A DNA stretch of 64,000 nt, taken from Treponema sp. (GTDB taxonomy: Bacteria; Spirochaetota; Spirochaetia; Treponematales; Treponemataceae). The notes beneath the pieces were generated by a model that had not been told where the DNA came from, ran no database searches, and worked only from the letters and a program-made list of their open reading frames with translations. Shown in pieces: positions 44,398-53,360 of the stretch (position 1 is its first letter; every line of letters begins with the position of its first letter). A program made the translations under genes and the position numbers. The DNA lies in NCBI GenBank assembly GCA_017464425.1, contig JAFUDX010000025.1:124001-188000 (forward strand). Direction: 5' to 3'.

Positions 44398-47300
44398 GTG
44401 TTTCTAAAAAGTCTTGACATATTCGGATTTAAATCGTTTGCCGACAAAACCCATGTCGAATTTGCCGATGGCATTACGGCACTCGTAGGCCCAAACGGAT
44501 GCGGAAAGAGCAATGTCGTTGATGCGGTAAAATGGGTCTTGGCAGAAAACAAGGCAAAGAATCTCCGCGCAGACACAATGGAATCCGTCATTTTCAACGG
44601 CACAGAAACTCGCCCGCCTTTAAATATTGCCGAAGTTACACTCACGCTCGCAAACGAAAACGGATTGCTCAAATTTGATGATTCAGTCGCGCCCGCAGAA
44701 ATCACGCTCAAACGCCGTTTGTACCGCTCAGGCGAAAACGAATACTATATCAACAACAAGCAAGTCGGTGCCACATCAGTCCGCCGCCTTTTTATGGACA
44801 CGGGCGTTGGTAAGGCCGCCTATTCCGTCATGGAGCAGGGAAAAATCGACCAGATTCTTTCAAGCAAGCCCGAAGACCGCCGCTATCTTTTTGAAGAAGC
44901 CGCAGGAATCTCAAAAAGCAAGGCCGAAGTCACGCTTGCGCTCAGGGATTTGGAACGCGCAAACGAAAACATCGAAAAAATTGAAATTTCCCTTGCAGAA
45001 AACAAACGAAGCTATGAAACTTTAAAAACCCAGAGCGAAAAGACAATCAAGTACCGAGAGCTCAAAGAGAGCATTTTCAACTTTGAGCTTGACATACAGC
45101 TTTTAAAACTCAAGGATTTCGTTCAGAATCAGGCTCGTCAGACTCAGGCAAAAGAGGAAATCGCCGAAAAACGAAACGCTGTTCAGGCAGAAATCGACGA
45201 AATCATGAACACGCTCACCGAAAACAGCGACAAAATCAAAGAATTGCAGTCAAAAATGGGCGAGCACCAGATGGAGCTTGTGCGAATCCAAACCGAAAAA
45301 ACGAACAAACTCGACCAGCAAAAGCTTTTAAATGACCAGGCTCGTACCATCCGCGAAAAAATAGGTACGCTTGAGCTAAAAAACCGCTCCATTCAAGAAA
45401 AAATCGATGAACTGGGCGAAGAAATTGCAAATCAAGACTCAGACCTTCATGCAAAAACCAAGCAAATCGAAGATGTCAAAACGAATATCGAATCATTCAT
45501 TCAGAACATAGACGCATCTCAAAATCAAATCAACGCAAACGAACAGAAAGTAAACGAAAGCGAAGCAGAAATCAAAACGCTTCTTGACAAACGAGAAAGC
45601 TTCCAAAAGGAACTTGAAGCAATTACCGAAGATATTGTCACCGAACTGGACGCAAAGCTCAAAAGCTCAGGATTTTCTTCCGCATCAAGCAAAAAGGCAA
45701 AGGAAGAACTGGATGCATTGGTCGGAAAGCTCAAGATTTTCGCAGAAGGCCGCCGCACTATTTTCACTGATTTTGCTTCTTTAAAAGGCCACTCAGAAAG
45801 CGAGAACGAAAATTTTGCAAAAGATGCAATCACTGTTCTGGACGAAGTGGCGAATCTTGTCGCTCAGATTGAGGGCGCGATTCAGAATTACGCACAGACC
45901 GTGCCAGCTTTTATCGATGAATTTTTGTCGCCAGAAGGTATCATCACCAAAAAGCGCGCAATTGACCAGAGCATCCAAGAAAATGTGCAGCATGTCAACA
46001 CAATCCGAGAACGCATCGATGTGTTCAAATCAGAAAATATTCTCCTTATCGGTAAAATCGGAGAATACAAGGATACGTTAAGCCAGCTCCGTATATCCGA
46101 AGCGCAGATGCAGCAGCAGATTTTCAACGCGAAGCAGACCGCCGAGCTTTTAAAGCGGAATCTTGTGGGCGAGCAGAACGCGCTCCGCCAGAACGAACAG
46201 GATTTGTACCTTGAGCAGAAAAATCAAGAAGACATGGACGAGCGGCTCTCAGACATCAGCGAAGCATTGGGCGACATCGAAAAACGCGGTCGGGAATGTG
46301 CCGAAATCATGGGGCAATTGGACGACGAAATCAAACGCTACAACTCAAACATGAGCGGAAAGCAGAACGCGCTCGAAAAAAAGCGCGAGGAGCAAAAAAA
46401 ATACCAGTCGCAGTACGAAGATTTGACGGTCAAACTCGTTACGAGCGAAAACGACATCCGCAACATCAAGCAGAACTTTATCGAAACTCATTCCCGCGAC
46501 CTCATGGAATTTGAAGAGCGCATGTATAAAATCAACACGCCTTCCGCCATTCTTCGCGAAAAACTTTCTGACTCAAAAAAGGCATTGGCAGATTTAGGCT
46601 CGGTCAACCTCATGGCTCCCGAAGAATTTGAGGAGCAGAAAGAGCGGTACGAGCGGTTAAAGGCAAACCTCGAAGACGAGACAAAAGCCCGCGACCAATT
46701 GTTGCGCGTTGCCGAAGAAATCAAAACGAAGTCTACGGAAATGTTCGTCACGACCTACAACAAAATCAAAAAGAATTTCCACAATATGTTCCGCCGTCTT
46801 TTTTCGGGCGGTCGGGCAGAGCTTCGTCTTACGGATCCTCAGAATGTCCTTACCTCCGGAATCGACATTTACGCTGAGCCGCCGGGAAAGAAATTGCAGA
46901 ACATCGCGCTTCTTTCGGGCGGTGAAAAAACAATGACGGCCGTTGCCCTTCTCTTTGCGACATACCAAGTCCGCCCTTCTCCATTCTGTCTTCTTGACGA
47001 GATTGACGCGGCATTGGACGACAAAAATGTCACGAGTTTTGCGACGGCACTGCGCTCATTTGCCAAACTTTCACAGTACATCGTCATCACGCACAATAAA
47101 AAAACCGTCATGGCGGCAAGCTCAATGCTCGGCGTTACCATGCAGGAGTCAGGTGTCAGCAACATCTTTACCATCAGTCTTTCAAAGGACATCAAAACGG
47201 GCGAAGCGTATGACAAAACAGAAGACTTTATCGAAGAAGATGTTCCAGACGAAGAAGGCGTTGTTATTCCTCCCCGTCCAGAGCCACGAATCCACAATCC

Positions 47301-47442
47301 AGACGGTACAATCACCGATCCTGTGATTGAACGGCATATCGAAGAGCAAAAAGAAGCCGAAAAACGGGCAAAAGCAGAAGCAAAGGCTCAAAAACAGGCA
47401 GAAGAGCAACAACAGCAAGAAAACACGGAGCAAGAGAACTAA
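44398..47442 (+). CDS. smc: Chromosome segregation protein SMC, short form without a recognisable hinge
   Basis: 1014 residues, against about 1180 usually. Start is GTG with GAGG upstream. Head halves are intact: Walker A GPNGCGKSN at residues 31-39 (FGFKSFADK before it), signature LLSGGEKTMTAVALLF near 837 and Walker B CLLDEIDAALDD near 863. Long coiled coils fill 170-405 and 520-780. The middle (about 415-515) appears helical and shows none of the conserved Gly-rich hinge sequence. The tail from about 960 is Glu/Gln/Lys-rich. SMC condenses and segregates chromosomes. No scpA or scpB nearby. Overlaps the next gene (TAATG). Confidence 0.92.
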   Translation: MFLKSLDIFGFKSFADKTHVEFADGITALVGPNGCGKSNVVDAVKWVLAENKAKNLRADTMESVIFNGTETRPPLNIAEVTLTLANENGLLKFDDSVAPAEITLKRRLYRSGENEYYINNKQVGATSVRRLFMDTGVGKAAYSVMEQGKIDQILSSKPEDRRYLFEEAAGISKSKAEVTLALRDLERANENIEKIEISLAENKRSYETLKTQSEKTIKYRELKESIFNFELDIQLLKLKDFVQNQARQTQAKEEIAEKRNAVQAEIDEIMNTLTENSDKIKELQSKMGEHQMELVRIQTEKTNKLDQQKLLNDQARTIREKIGTLELKNRSIQEKIDELGEEIANQDSDLHAKTKQIEDVKTNIESFIQNIDASQNQINANEQKVNESEAEIKTLLDKRESFQKELEAITEDIVTELDAKLKSSGFSSASSKKAKEELDALVGKLKIFAEGRRTIFTDFASLKGHSESENENFAKDAITVLDEVANLVAQIEGAIQNYAQTVPAFIDEFLSPEGIITKKRAIDQSIQENVQHVNTIRERIDVFKSENILLIGKIGEYKDTLSQLRISEAQMQQQIFNAKQTAELLKRNLVGEQNALRQNEQDLYLEQKNQEDMDERLSDISEALGDIEKRGRECAEIMGQLDDEIKRYNSNMSGKQNALEKKREEQKKYQSQYEDLTVKLVTSENDIRNIKQNFIETHSRDLMEFEERMYKINTPSAILREKLSDSKKALADLGSVNLMAPEEFEEQKERYERLKANLEDETKARDQLLRVAEEIKTKSTEMFVTTYNKIKKNFHNMFRRLFSGGRAELRLTDPQNVLTSGIDIYAEPPGKKLQNIALLSGGEKTMTAVALLFATYQVRPSPFCLLDEIDAALDDKNVTSFATALRSFAKLSQYIVITHNKKTVMAASSMLGVTMQESGVSNIFTISLSKDIKTGEAYDKTEDFIEEDVPDEEGVVIPPRPEPRIHNPDGTITDPVIERHIEEQKEAEKRAKAEAKAQKQAEEQQQQENTEQEN

Positions 47443-47807
47443 TGCTAGATTTAGAAGACATCAAATACGAGATTTCAGATTTCGCGCATGAAAAGCCAGT
47501 TTTGACCGCTGTTATTGGGCTCGTCATATTCTTATTTATTGCAGGTCTCATAATTCTTATGATTCAGACCACACCGAGCAAAAAAACTGAGTTTCAAGAG
47601 GCAGAACCATTCGTCCAAGATGCATCGATTCTCATTCCAGATTCTCCTGACATTGAAAAAGACTATTACCCAAGCCGTGTTACCGAAAACCAGTGGCCAG
47701 AAGCAGAAGTCAAAAAATGGTTCACCTATCCAGAAGATGAGGTCATGGCAGAACTAGAAAAAGCAAACGACAAAATCACAAAGAATATTATTGAATCAGC
47801 CCCATAA
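47442..47807 (+). CDS. Single-pass membrane protein of unknown function
   Basis: 121 residues. A short cytoplasmic lead (LEDIKYEISDFAHEKP), one membrane helix (VLTAVIGLVIFLFIAGLIIL, residues about 20-42), then an acidic extracytoplasmic part with PSRVTENQWPEAEVKKWFTY. Translationally coupled to smc (start overlaps its stop) and 14 bp before the next lipoprotein gene. No family recognised; context gives no clear role. Confidence 0.78.
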   Translation: MLDLEDIKYEISDFAHEKPVLTAVIGLVIFLFIAGLIILMIQTTPSKKTEFQEAEPFVQDASILIPDSPDIEKDYYPSRVTENQWPEAEVKKWFTYPEDEVMAELEKANDKITKNIIESAP

Positions 47808-47821
47808 AAGAGAGCATAGAT

Positions 47822-49648
47822 ATGAAGAAAATTTCTTTTTTTGCCATTTTAGGCTCAGTTTTTCTCATTTTAACATCTTGCGCCAGCACAGAAGCGGTTG
47901 CCCCTTCACCGTCAATTCCTCAGAGTGCAGAAGAAGCCGTCTCAAAAACGCATGAAGATGTCGCAGAACAAATCGCAAACGAACTGAATTCTGTTTCTCC
48001 CGCGCAATCAGAACAAAAAGAAATCCACGCCGAAGTACATACAGAGGAAGCTCAGCCAGAAGAAACGCACACAGAAACTCTAGAGGCTCCCGCCCTCCAG
48101 ACAGAAATACCAGAAGTCACTGCGCCATCCGAAGAAGAGGAAGATTTTTCTGAAAAAGTCAGCGAAGAAGATTCCAACCTCGCCAAAGAGCGCGAAAATG
48201 CCCCCACCACCGATGAGCGAGGCAGAGTTTCAGAATACCCTATTTTTGAAGAACCAGAAGTCATCGTCCTTGATTTGCCAGAAGAAGAAGCGCAGCCCGC
48301 CACGACTACAGAGAGCGAGTCTCCAGCTTCTGAAGTCACCGACACGGTTCCCCCACCAGCACCAGAAGCAGAAAATCAGGAACAAGTAGCGAAGGAAGAT
48401 GAAGTTCAAAAAACAGAAACTCCAGAGCCTGCGCCACAACTTGCAGAAGTTCAAACGCAAGCAGTTCCTTCACCTTCAGAACCAAAGGTCGAAGAAGCAA
48501 ACGAGCCGCAAGAAGAGCAAAAAAACGAAGCAATTCCCGCAGAAGAATCGGAAACAATCACTCCGTCCCGCTCAGTCACTATTAAAATCAATCAATACCT
48601 TGACATAACTTATCCTGGCAAAGGGTGGACATACATTGGCGAAACCGAAAAAGACGGCCTGTTCAACTACTTTGGCCGCAAATTAGGCTCGAACAACACG
48701 ACTTTTTCACTCAGGGCAAAAAAAGCTGGCAGCACCTTCCTTCACTTCTACAAAAATGATGCGCTCACTGGAGAATACATCGATGACTATCTTTCTGTCA
48801 CCGTAGAAAACAAACGAAGCAGCGGCAGGGTCAAAGCACCTTCATACGCGGACATTGTTCCGGCAAAACCGCAGCGAAGAATCGAACGCGCACAAGAAAA
48901 CGCGCAAGAAAGCACACAGGAGCAGATTCAAAGCACGGATTCAAAGCCGCTTCCTCTTCTCCAAAATCAAGAATCTACGCCTAAAAAAGAGCAAGATAAC
49001 GCTAAGGGCACAAATTCTCAAACGAACGAAAAACAAGATGAGCAAAAGGCACCTTCTCGCGCAGTCCAACCTTCTCAAAATCAAGTGCAAAACACGGCGC
49101 AGACTGCCCCCACAGAAAGCGGTGTCAAAACGGTGATTCAAAACACAGATCCTGCTCTTACCAATGTAACCGTAACCGATCCCACTCCGCAGGTATCTTC
49201 TCAAAATCAGGATGAGGCACCTGAGCAAACAAAATCGATTGAATATACGCCTGTTTCTTCACAGAGCACACAAGCAGAAGAGGATTCCATTCAAAGCGAA
49301 GGAGAAGTTCAGTCTACGCAAGCAGAGCCCTGGAAAGCAAATAGAACGACCTCAGCGCACAGTTCCGATGAAAGCCTTCTTGAAAAGGCAAAAAAAGATT
49401 TCGTGGACGGAAAATTTGAAGACGCGCTCAAAGAAGCCCAAGAATACTACAACACGGCAAATACACGGCTCGATGAAGCATTGTTCTTGCTCGGTCAGAT
49501 TTCAGAAAGCAACTCAAGCGTAAAGGACATTCGTTTTGCAGTAGATTCCTATGACATGCTCGTAAAACGCTTCCCCGCAAGCAAACTCTGGAAACAAGCC
49601 AAAAACCGCTCAATCTATTTGAAGCGATTCTATATTGATATTAGGTAA
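47822..49648 (+). CDS. Large acidic TPR lipoprotein
   Basis: 608 residues. Signal peptide MKKISFFAILGSVFLIL with lipobox LTSC. Residues about 30-250 are Glu/Pro/Gln/Ala-rich and probably disordered. Residues about 250-350 form a beta-rich domain (TIKINQYLDITYPGKGWTYI, FSLRAKKAGSTFLHFY). Another low-complexity Gln/Ser/Thr linker follows to about 515, then TPR-like helices at the end (AKKDFVDGKFEDALKEAQEY, DSYDMLVKRFPASKLWKQAK), similar to BamD or YbgF repeats. Inference: envelope scaffold, possibly binding peptidoglycan or outer-membrane machinery. Third gene of the smc operon; a palindromic repeat starts in its stop codon. Confidence 0.85.
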   Translation: MKKISFFAILGSVFLILTSCASTEAVAPSPSIPQSAEEAVSKTHEDVAEQIANELNSVSPAQSEQKEIHAEVHTEEAQPEETHTETLEAPALQTEIPEVTAPSEEEEDFSEKVSEEDSNLAKERENAPTTDERGRVSEYPIFEEPEVIVLDLPEEEAQPATTTESESPASEVTDTVPPPAPEAENQEQVAKEDEVQKTETPEPAPQLAEVQTQAVPSPSEPKVEEANEPQEEQKNEAIPAEESETITPSRSVTIKINQYLDITYPGKGWTYIGETEKDGLFNYFGRKLGSNNTTFSLRAKKAGSTFLHFYKNDALTGEYIDDYLSVTVENKRSSGRVKAPSYADIVPAKPQRRIERAQENAQESTQEQIQSTDSKPLPLLQNQESTPKKEQDNAKGTNSQTNEKQDEQKAPSRAVQPSQNQVQNTAQTAPTESGVKTVIQNTDPALTNVTVTDPTPQVSSQNQDEAPEQTKSIEYTPVSSQSTQAEEDSIQSEGEVQSTQAEPWKANRTTSAHSSDESLLEKAKKDFVDGKFEDALKEAQEYYNTANTRLDEALFLLGQISESNSSVKDIRFAVDSYDMLVKRFPASKLWKQAKNRSIYLKRFYIDIR

Positions 49649-49710
49649 ATTCCTCACAGAGCTAAAGAGCACACAGAGGTTATTCTCTCCGTGTACTCTG
49701 TGAGAAATTT
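49647..49710. repeat. Interspersed palindromic element, copy between the TPR lipoprotein and SIMPL genes
   Basis: AAATTCCTCACAGAG at the left end pairs with CTCTGTGAGAAATTT at the right end (one mismatch); internal CACAGAG/CTC-CGTG pairs extend the hairpin. Same ends as the copy at 59990-60094. Confidence 0.8.
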
Positions 49711-49728
49711 TATAAAGAGGTTTTACAA

Positions 49729-50460
49729 ATGAAAACGACATTCAAATTCATCACAATTACTCTTTTTATAGGATTTTTTTTCCTTGCTTCTTGCACGATT
49801 CAGCAGGACAATTATGCAAAGCGGACGGTGAGCGTTTCGGGAAGCGGCTCTGTTACGCTTGAGGCGGACAATGCCACGATTATTCTGTCTGTCGTAACAC
49901 GGGGACCGGATGTCGCAAAAACATCCGAAGAAAATGCCGCAAAAATGACCGCAGTTCAAGAAGCCGTCATAACGGCAGGAATTGCGAAAGACTGTATTTC
50001 AACTCAGAATTATTCAGTGTATCAAGAAACCCGCTATGATCCAAAGACGGGCAAATCGATTCCAGAAGATTACCGCGTAACGAATCAAATCAAAATTCTC
50101 GTCAAAAAAATATCTATGGCAAGCGAAGTCATTGATTTGGCACTCAAAAACGGTGCGAACCAGCTTTCATCGCTCAGTTATGGCGTAACCGATACAGAAA
50201 TTGCAAAAAAACAGGCGCGCACGCTTGCCATTCAGCAGGCACAGGAATCGGCAAATTTGCTTGCAGGCGCAAGCGGCTCACGATTGGGCAAAGTGCTCCA
50301 GATTTCTGAGCATGCTGATTATGCGTATCCGCGTGCCGTAATGATGAAAGCATCGGCAAATATGGACATGGTTGCAACGGAAGAAGCCGTCGCCACCCCC
50401 GTTTCCGGCGGAAGCACGACCGTTACCGTCAATGTGGACGCAGTATATCAGCTAAAGTAA
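49729..50460 (+). CDS. SIMPL-domain (DUF541) lipoprotein
   Basis: 243 residues. Signal peptide with lipobox LASC near residue 21. The SIMPL domain is visible: VSVSGSGSVTLEADNATIIL, GIAKDCISTQNYSVYQET, and VTVNVDAVYQL at the end. SIMPL proteins are periplasmic or envelope proteins of poorly defined role, some linked to oxidative stress or surface assembly. AAAGAGG precedes the ATG. It converges on holB with a 9-bp overlap. Confidence 0.9.
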   Translation: MKTTFKFITITLFIGFFFLASCTIQQDNYAKRTVSVSGSGSVTLEADNATIILSVVTRGPDVAKTSEENAAKMTAVQEAVITAGIAKDCISTQNYSVYQETRYDPKTGKSIPEDYRVTNQIKILVKKISMASEVIDLALKNGANQLSSLSYGVTDTEIAKKQARTLAIQQAQESANLLAGASGSRLGKVLQISEHADYAYPRAVMMKASANMDMVATEEAVATPVSGGSTTVTVNVDAVYQLK

Positions 50461-51690
50461 GGGCGTGTGCATGATTTCCCGCCGCACGCTCGATATGTCG
50501 CGTGAAAGACGCTCAATCGCCGCAGCGGGGGAAACATTGAAAATCGAAACCGAATTGTAGCATTCTCGGCAAAATTCCACGACTTTCGTGCATGCTTCGC
50601 TTCTTTGGGCAGAAAAATCATGTTCTCGAACGCTTTCCATAATTCCCGTAAGAAAGATTTTGAACAAAAAGCGTGGCTCAAAACCGTTACATTCTTTTAC
50701 GATTGTGTCAGAAAGCGGAATCTGAGAGTTCATCAAAAAATGAACATATGACGCGGCCGATTTTTTTATCTGCTCTGGCTTTACTGGCAAGAAAAGCTGC
50801 AAATAATCGTTAATCAACAGAGATTTTTCGTCTCCCTGCGCATGGAACACACGGCTCACGACTTCCTGCTGTTGGCTCAAACTTCGCTCGGTAAAGGTAT
50901 ATGTCCGCACCCGTGAAAGAATCGTGGGCATAACCGCTCCCCTGTTCGATGTGGTGAGGATAAAAACCATGTCGTCTGGAGGCTCTTCCAAGATTTTAAG
51001 CAAGGCATTCCGCACGCTCTCCAACATTCGCTCGGCATTTTCGATGATGAAGATTTTTTTGCCTGAGACCGACTTTAAATGCGCCCACACAGACGCCCGC
51101 CGAATCTGATTGATGGGCAGAGAATCATACATAAACCCACTTTCCAGTTTTTCGCAATTTTTTACGATGGAATCACAGATTTTTTCAAGTTTTTCTGATT
51201 CGGGAAGCTCTTTTTCTGGATTAAGTTTTTCCATTTCTTCGTCAATGCTTGCCACAAGAGGCGCAAGTTTTGAAAGTTTGTCATCCCCTTCCCACAGCAC
51301 TTGAGAAAAACGCATGGTCAGTTTTCGCACAGAACGAATAAAAAGGTAGCGGGCAGCAATCAAATACCGCGCGTTGTCAAAAGAAGCCTGCAAGAATGCT
51401 TTTTTTGCCGCCAGAATTTCAAGCGAGCAGTCTCTGGGACCCGCCAAAAGCACATTCGTATTGGAAAGTTCTTTGTTTTTTTTGCAGGAAGAACATTCGC
51501 ACAGCCAATGACCGCGCTGATTATACTGATTCTGGCCAGAGCACGAAAGGATTCGGGCAATCTCAAGGGCACAGGTAAGTTTTCCGCTTGAAGCAGGGCC
51601 TGAAAGCAAAATCGCACCAGGAAGGCGGTTGTTCAAAATATCCTGCTGCAAGAGAAAAGATGAATTCTGATACAAAAGATTGTCAAACAT
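50452..51690 (-). CDS. holB: DNA polymerase III delta-prime subunit (HolB-like)
   Basis: 412 residues, longer than usual (about 330). Clamp-loader AAA+ ATPase-fold subunit. Walker A is the variant GPASSGKLT; a zinc module is visible (CSGQN... CECSSCKKNKELSNTNVLL); IIENAERMLESVRNALLKIL and ILTTSNRGAVMPTILSRVRT are the sensor/SRC-like region, with SRVRT in place of SRC-type. An insert near residues 110-180 (Glu/Lys-rich) adds length. Overlaps the last base of cvpA; third gene after murG. Confidence 0.88.
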   Translation of the reverse strand: MFDNLLYQNSSFLLQQDILNNRLPGAILLSGPASSGKLTCALEIARILSCSGQNQYNQRGHWLCECSSCKKNKELSNTNVLLAGPRDCSLEILAAKKAFLQASFDNARYLIAARYLFIRSVRKLTMRFSQVLWEGDDKLSKLAPLVASIDEEMEKLNPEKELPESEKLEKICDSIVKNCEKLESGFMYDSLPINQIRRASVWAHLKSVSGKKIFIIENAERMLESVRNALLKILEEPPDDMVFILTTSNRGAVMPTILSRVRTYTFTERSLSQQQEVVSRVFHAQGDEKSLLINDYLQLFLPVKPEQIKKSAASYVHFLMNSQIPLSDTIVKECNGFEPRFLFKIFLTGIMESVREHDFSAQRSEACTKVVEFCRECYNSVSIFNVSPAAAIERLSRDISSVRREIMHTPLL

Positions 51691-52172
51691 TATACGAGCA
51701 TCCCCCGAATATAGGTGATTGGATATTCAAGAATCGGATGTAATATGCGGTAGATAGAACTTGTATCGGTAAGCGAGCTGAAATCAAACCAAATCTGAGC
51801 GCACAGAACAATCAAAATGCAACTGACGATTAAGATTCCTTCCAGAGCACCAAAGGCGAATCCCAAAACCCGATCCAAGCTTTTCATAATCTCGCCGCTG
51901 AATGCCCGTTCCAAAAGTATCTGTATTATTTTGACAATCAAAAATGCGGTGATAAAAATGAGAATAAAGGCAAGAACAATAGCAACTGCAGGAATATGTA
52001 TGATTTTTCCGATAGAGGGCGCAAGCAGACCGCAAAAACAAAATCCTGCAAAAACGCCCGCAATTACCGCGATTTTTCCAAAAACTTCTTTGATGAAGCC
52101 GTGAATCGTCGCTATAAATGCAAACGCAAGAATGATAATCAAAAAGAAAATATCAATAAATGTAAAAGTCAT
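51690..52172 (-). CDS. CvpA-family membrane protein
   Basis: 160 residues, four membrane segments (IDIFFLIIILAFAFIATIHG, FGKIAVIAGVFAGFCFCGLL, AVAIVLAFILIFITAFLIVK, GALEGILIVSCILIVLCAQI). GLLAPSIG and LDRVLGFAFGALEG fit the CvpA family, linked to envelope integrity and colicin V production. Located directly between murG and holB with no gap, so one operon. Confidence 0.87.
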   Translation of the reverse strand: MTFTFIDIFFLIIILAFAFIATIHGFIKEVFGKIAVIAGVFAGFCFCGLLAPSIGKIIHIPAVAIVLAFILIFITAFLIVKIIQILLERAFSGEIMKSLDRVLGFAFGALEGILIVSCILIVLCAQIWFDFSSLTDTSSIYRILHPILEYPITYIRGMLV

Positions 52173-53318
52173 TTAGTTGCTCCCATAATTCCACACAATT
52201 TCTGCAATTTTTTGTGCAGGTCGTTTTCCTTCGGACAAGTTTTTTGAAGCAGAAGCCGCTTCAGCACGAAACGAAGGCTCGCTCATTTTTTCCAGAGCAG
52301 ATTTGAGATTTTGAGAATCAGCGTTTTCACCCAAGAGCACGAGAGCAGCCCCCTTTTCCGCAAAGAATTGTGCATTGTCAACCTGATCACCTCTTGTACC
52401 GCTTCCACACAACGGAATCAAAACCATCGGCTTTCCCAAAACAGAGCATTCCCAGATGGAATTCGCGCCGGCACGGCTTACAATGATGTCGCTGCACGCA
52501 ATGACATCGCACATTTCCTTATAAATAAACGGATACAAAAAATAGCCGTTTTTATTCTGTGGCATTTCTGTAAAATCACGCGCACCGCACTGATGAACCA
52601 CCGTAAATTTTTGGCAGAGCCAGTCAAGATTTTCCGCAACAAGTGTGTTTATCTGATGCGCGCCCAAACTACCGCCCAAAACAAGCAGAATTGGCTTTTC
52701 AGAATCATAATCGGAGCGATTTTCAAAGAGAAATGCTTTTCCGTTCTGAGGATTAGCCGAATAAAAAACAGGTCGCACAGGATTTCCAGTGACCTCAGTT
52801 TTTTTTGACTTTTCTTCACCCAAGAATTGTTTTGTTTCTTCGTAGGAAACAAGAATTTTTGACGCAAACCGTGAATTGATTTTTGTGGCAAGGCCAGGGG
52901 TAAAATCGCACTCATGCGTAATGACAGGAATCCGCAGGAATTTTGCCGCCATGCACGGAGGAACGCTCACGAACCCGCCTTTTGAAAAAAGAACGACAGG
53001 CTTTAGCTTACACAAAACAAAAAATGATTTTACAAGCCCCGCGAAAATCTTAAAGAAGTCCGTGAAATTTTTAAAAGAAAAATATCGGCGCAGTTTTCCA
53101 CTCGGAATTCCAACAAATGTATCAACAGAACCAGACTTTTCTACCAGATTTTGGTCCATTCCGCTGGAATTTCCAAGCCATACAATGCGTATGGTTTGGT
53201 TTTGCTGTTGTGAAAGAGAGCGAAGTTCATCGCAGACGGCAAGGCCTGGATAAATGTGACCGCCCGTTCCACCGCCTGCAAAAACAAAAGTACGCTCATA
53301 AGATGCACTATGTTTCAT
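52173..53318 (-). CDS. murG: UDP-GlcNAc:MurNAc-pentapeptide lipid I GlcNAc transferase
   Basis: 381 residues from ATG 53318. Makes lipid II for peptidoglycan at the inner membrane. GT28 motifs: FAGGGTGGHIYPGLAV near residue 12, HECDFTPGLATKIN near 135, LVLGGSLGAHQINTLV near 205, SRAGANSIWECSVLGKPMVL near 275. ATG 53318 is preferred over 53336 because CATACT with a TGC extension ends 6 nt before it and TTGTTT lies 17 bp further up; this predicts a leaderless mRNA. Leads the murG-cvpA-holB operon. Confidence 0.95.
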   Translation of the reverse strand: MKHSASYERTFVFAGGGTGGHIYPGLAVCDELRSLSQQQNQTIRIVWLGNSSGMDQNLVEKSGSVDTFVGIPSGKLRRYFSFKNFTDFFKIFAGLVKSFFVLCKLKPVVLFSKGGFVSVPPCMAAKFLRIPVITHECDFTPGLATKINSRFASKILVSYEETKQFLGEEKSKKTEVTGNPVRPVFYSANPQNGKAFLFENRSDYDSEKPILLVLGGSLGAHQINTLVAENLDWLCQKFTVVHQCGARDFTEMPQNKNGYFLYPFIYKEMCDVIACSDIIVSRAGANSIWECSVLGKPMVLIPLCGSGTRGDQVDNAQFFAEKGAALVLLGENADSQNLKSALEKMSEPSFRAEAASASKNLSEGKRPAQKIAEIVWNYGSN

Positions 53319-53324
53319 TGAATC

Positions 53325-53333
53325 AGTATGGCA
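53325..53333 (-). promoter_or_regulatory. Extended -10 promoter of murG
   Basis: TGCCATACT on the minus strand, with TTGTTT 17 bp upstream of CATACT; ends 6 nt before ATG 53318. Confidence 0.6.
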
Positions 53334-53360
53334 CACTTTTCGATTTTAAACAATCATGTA

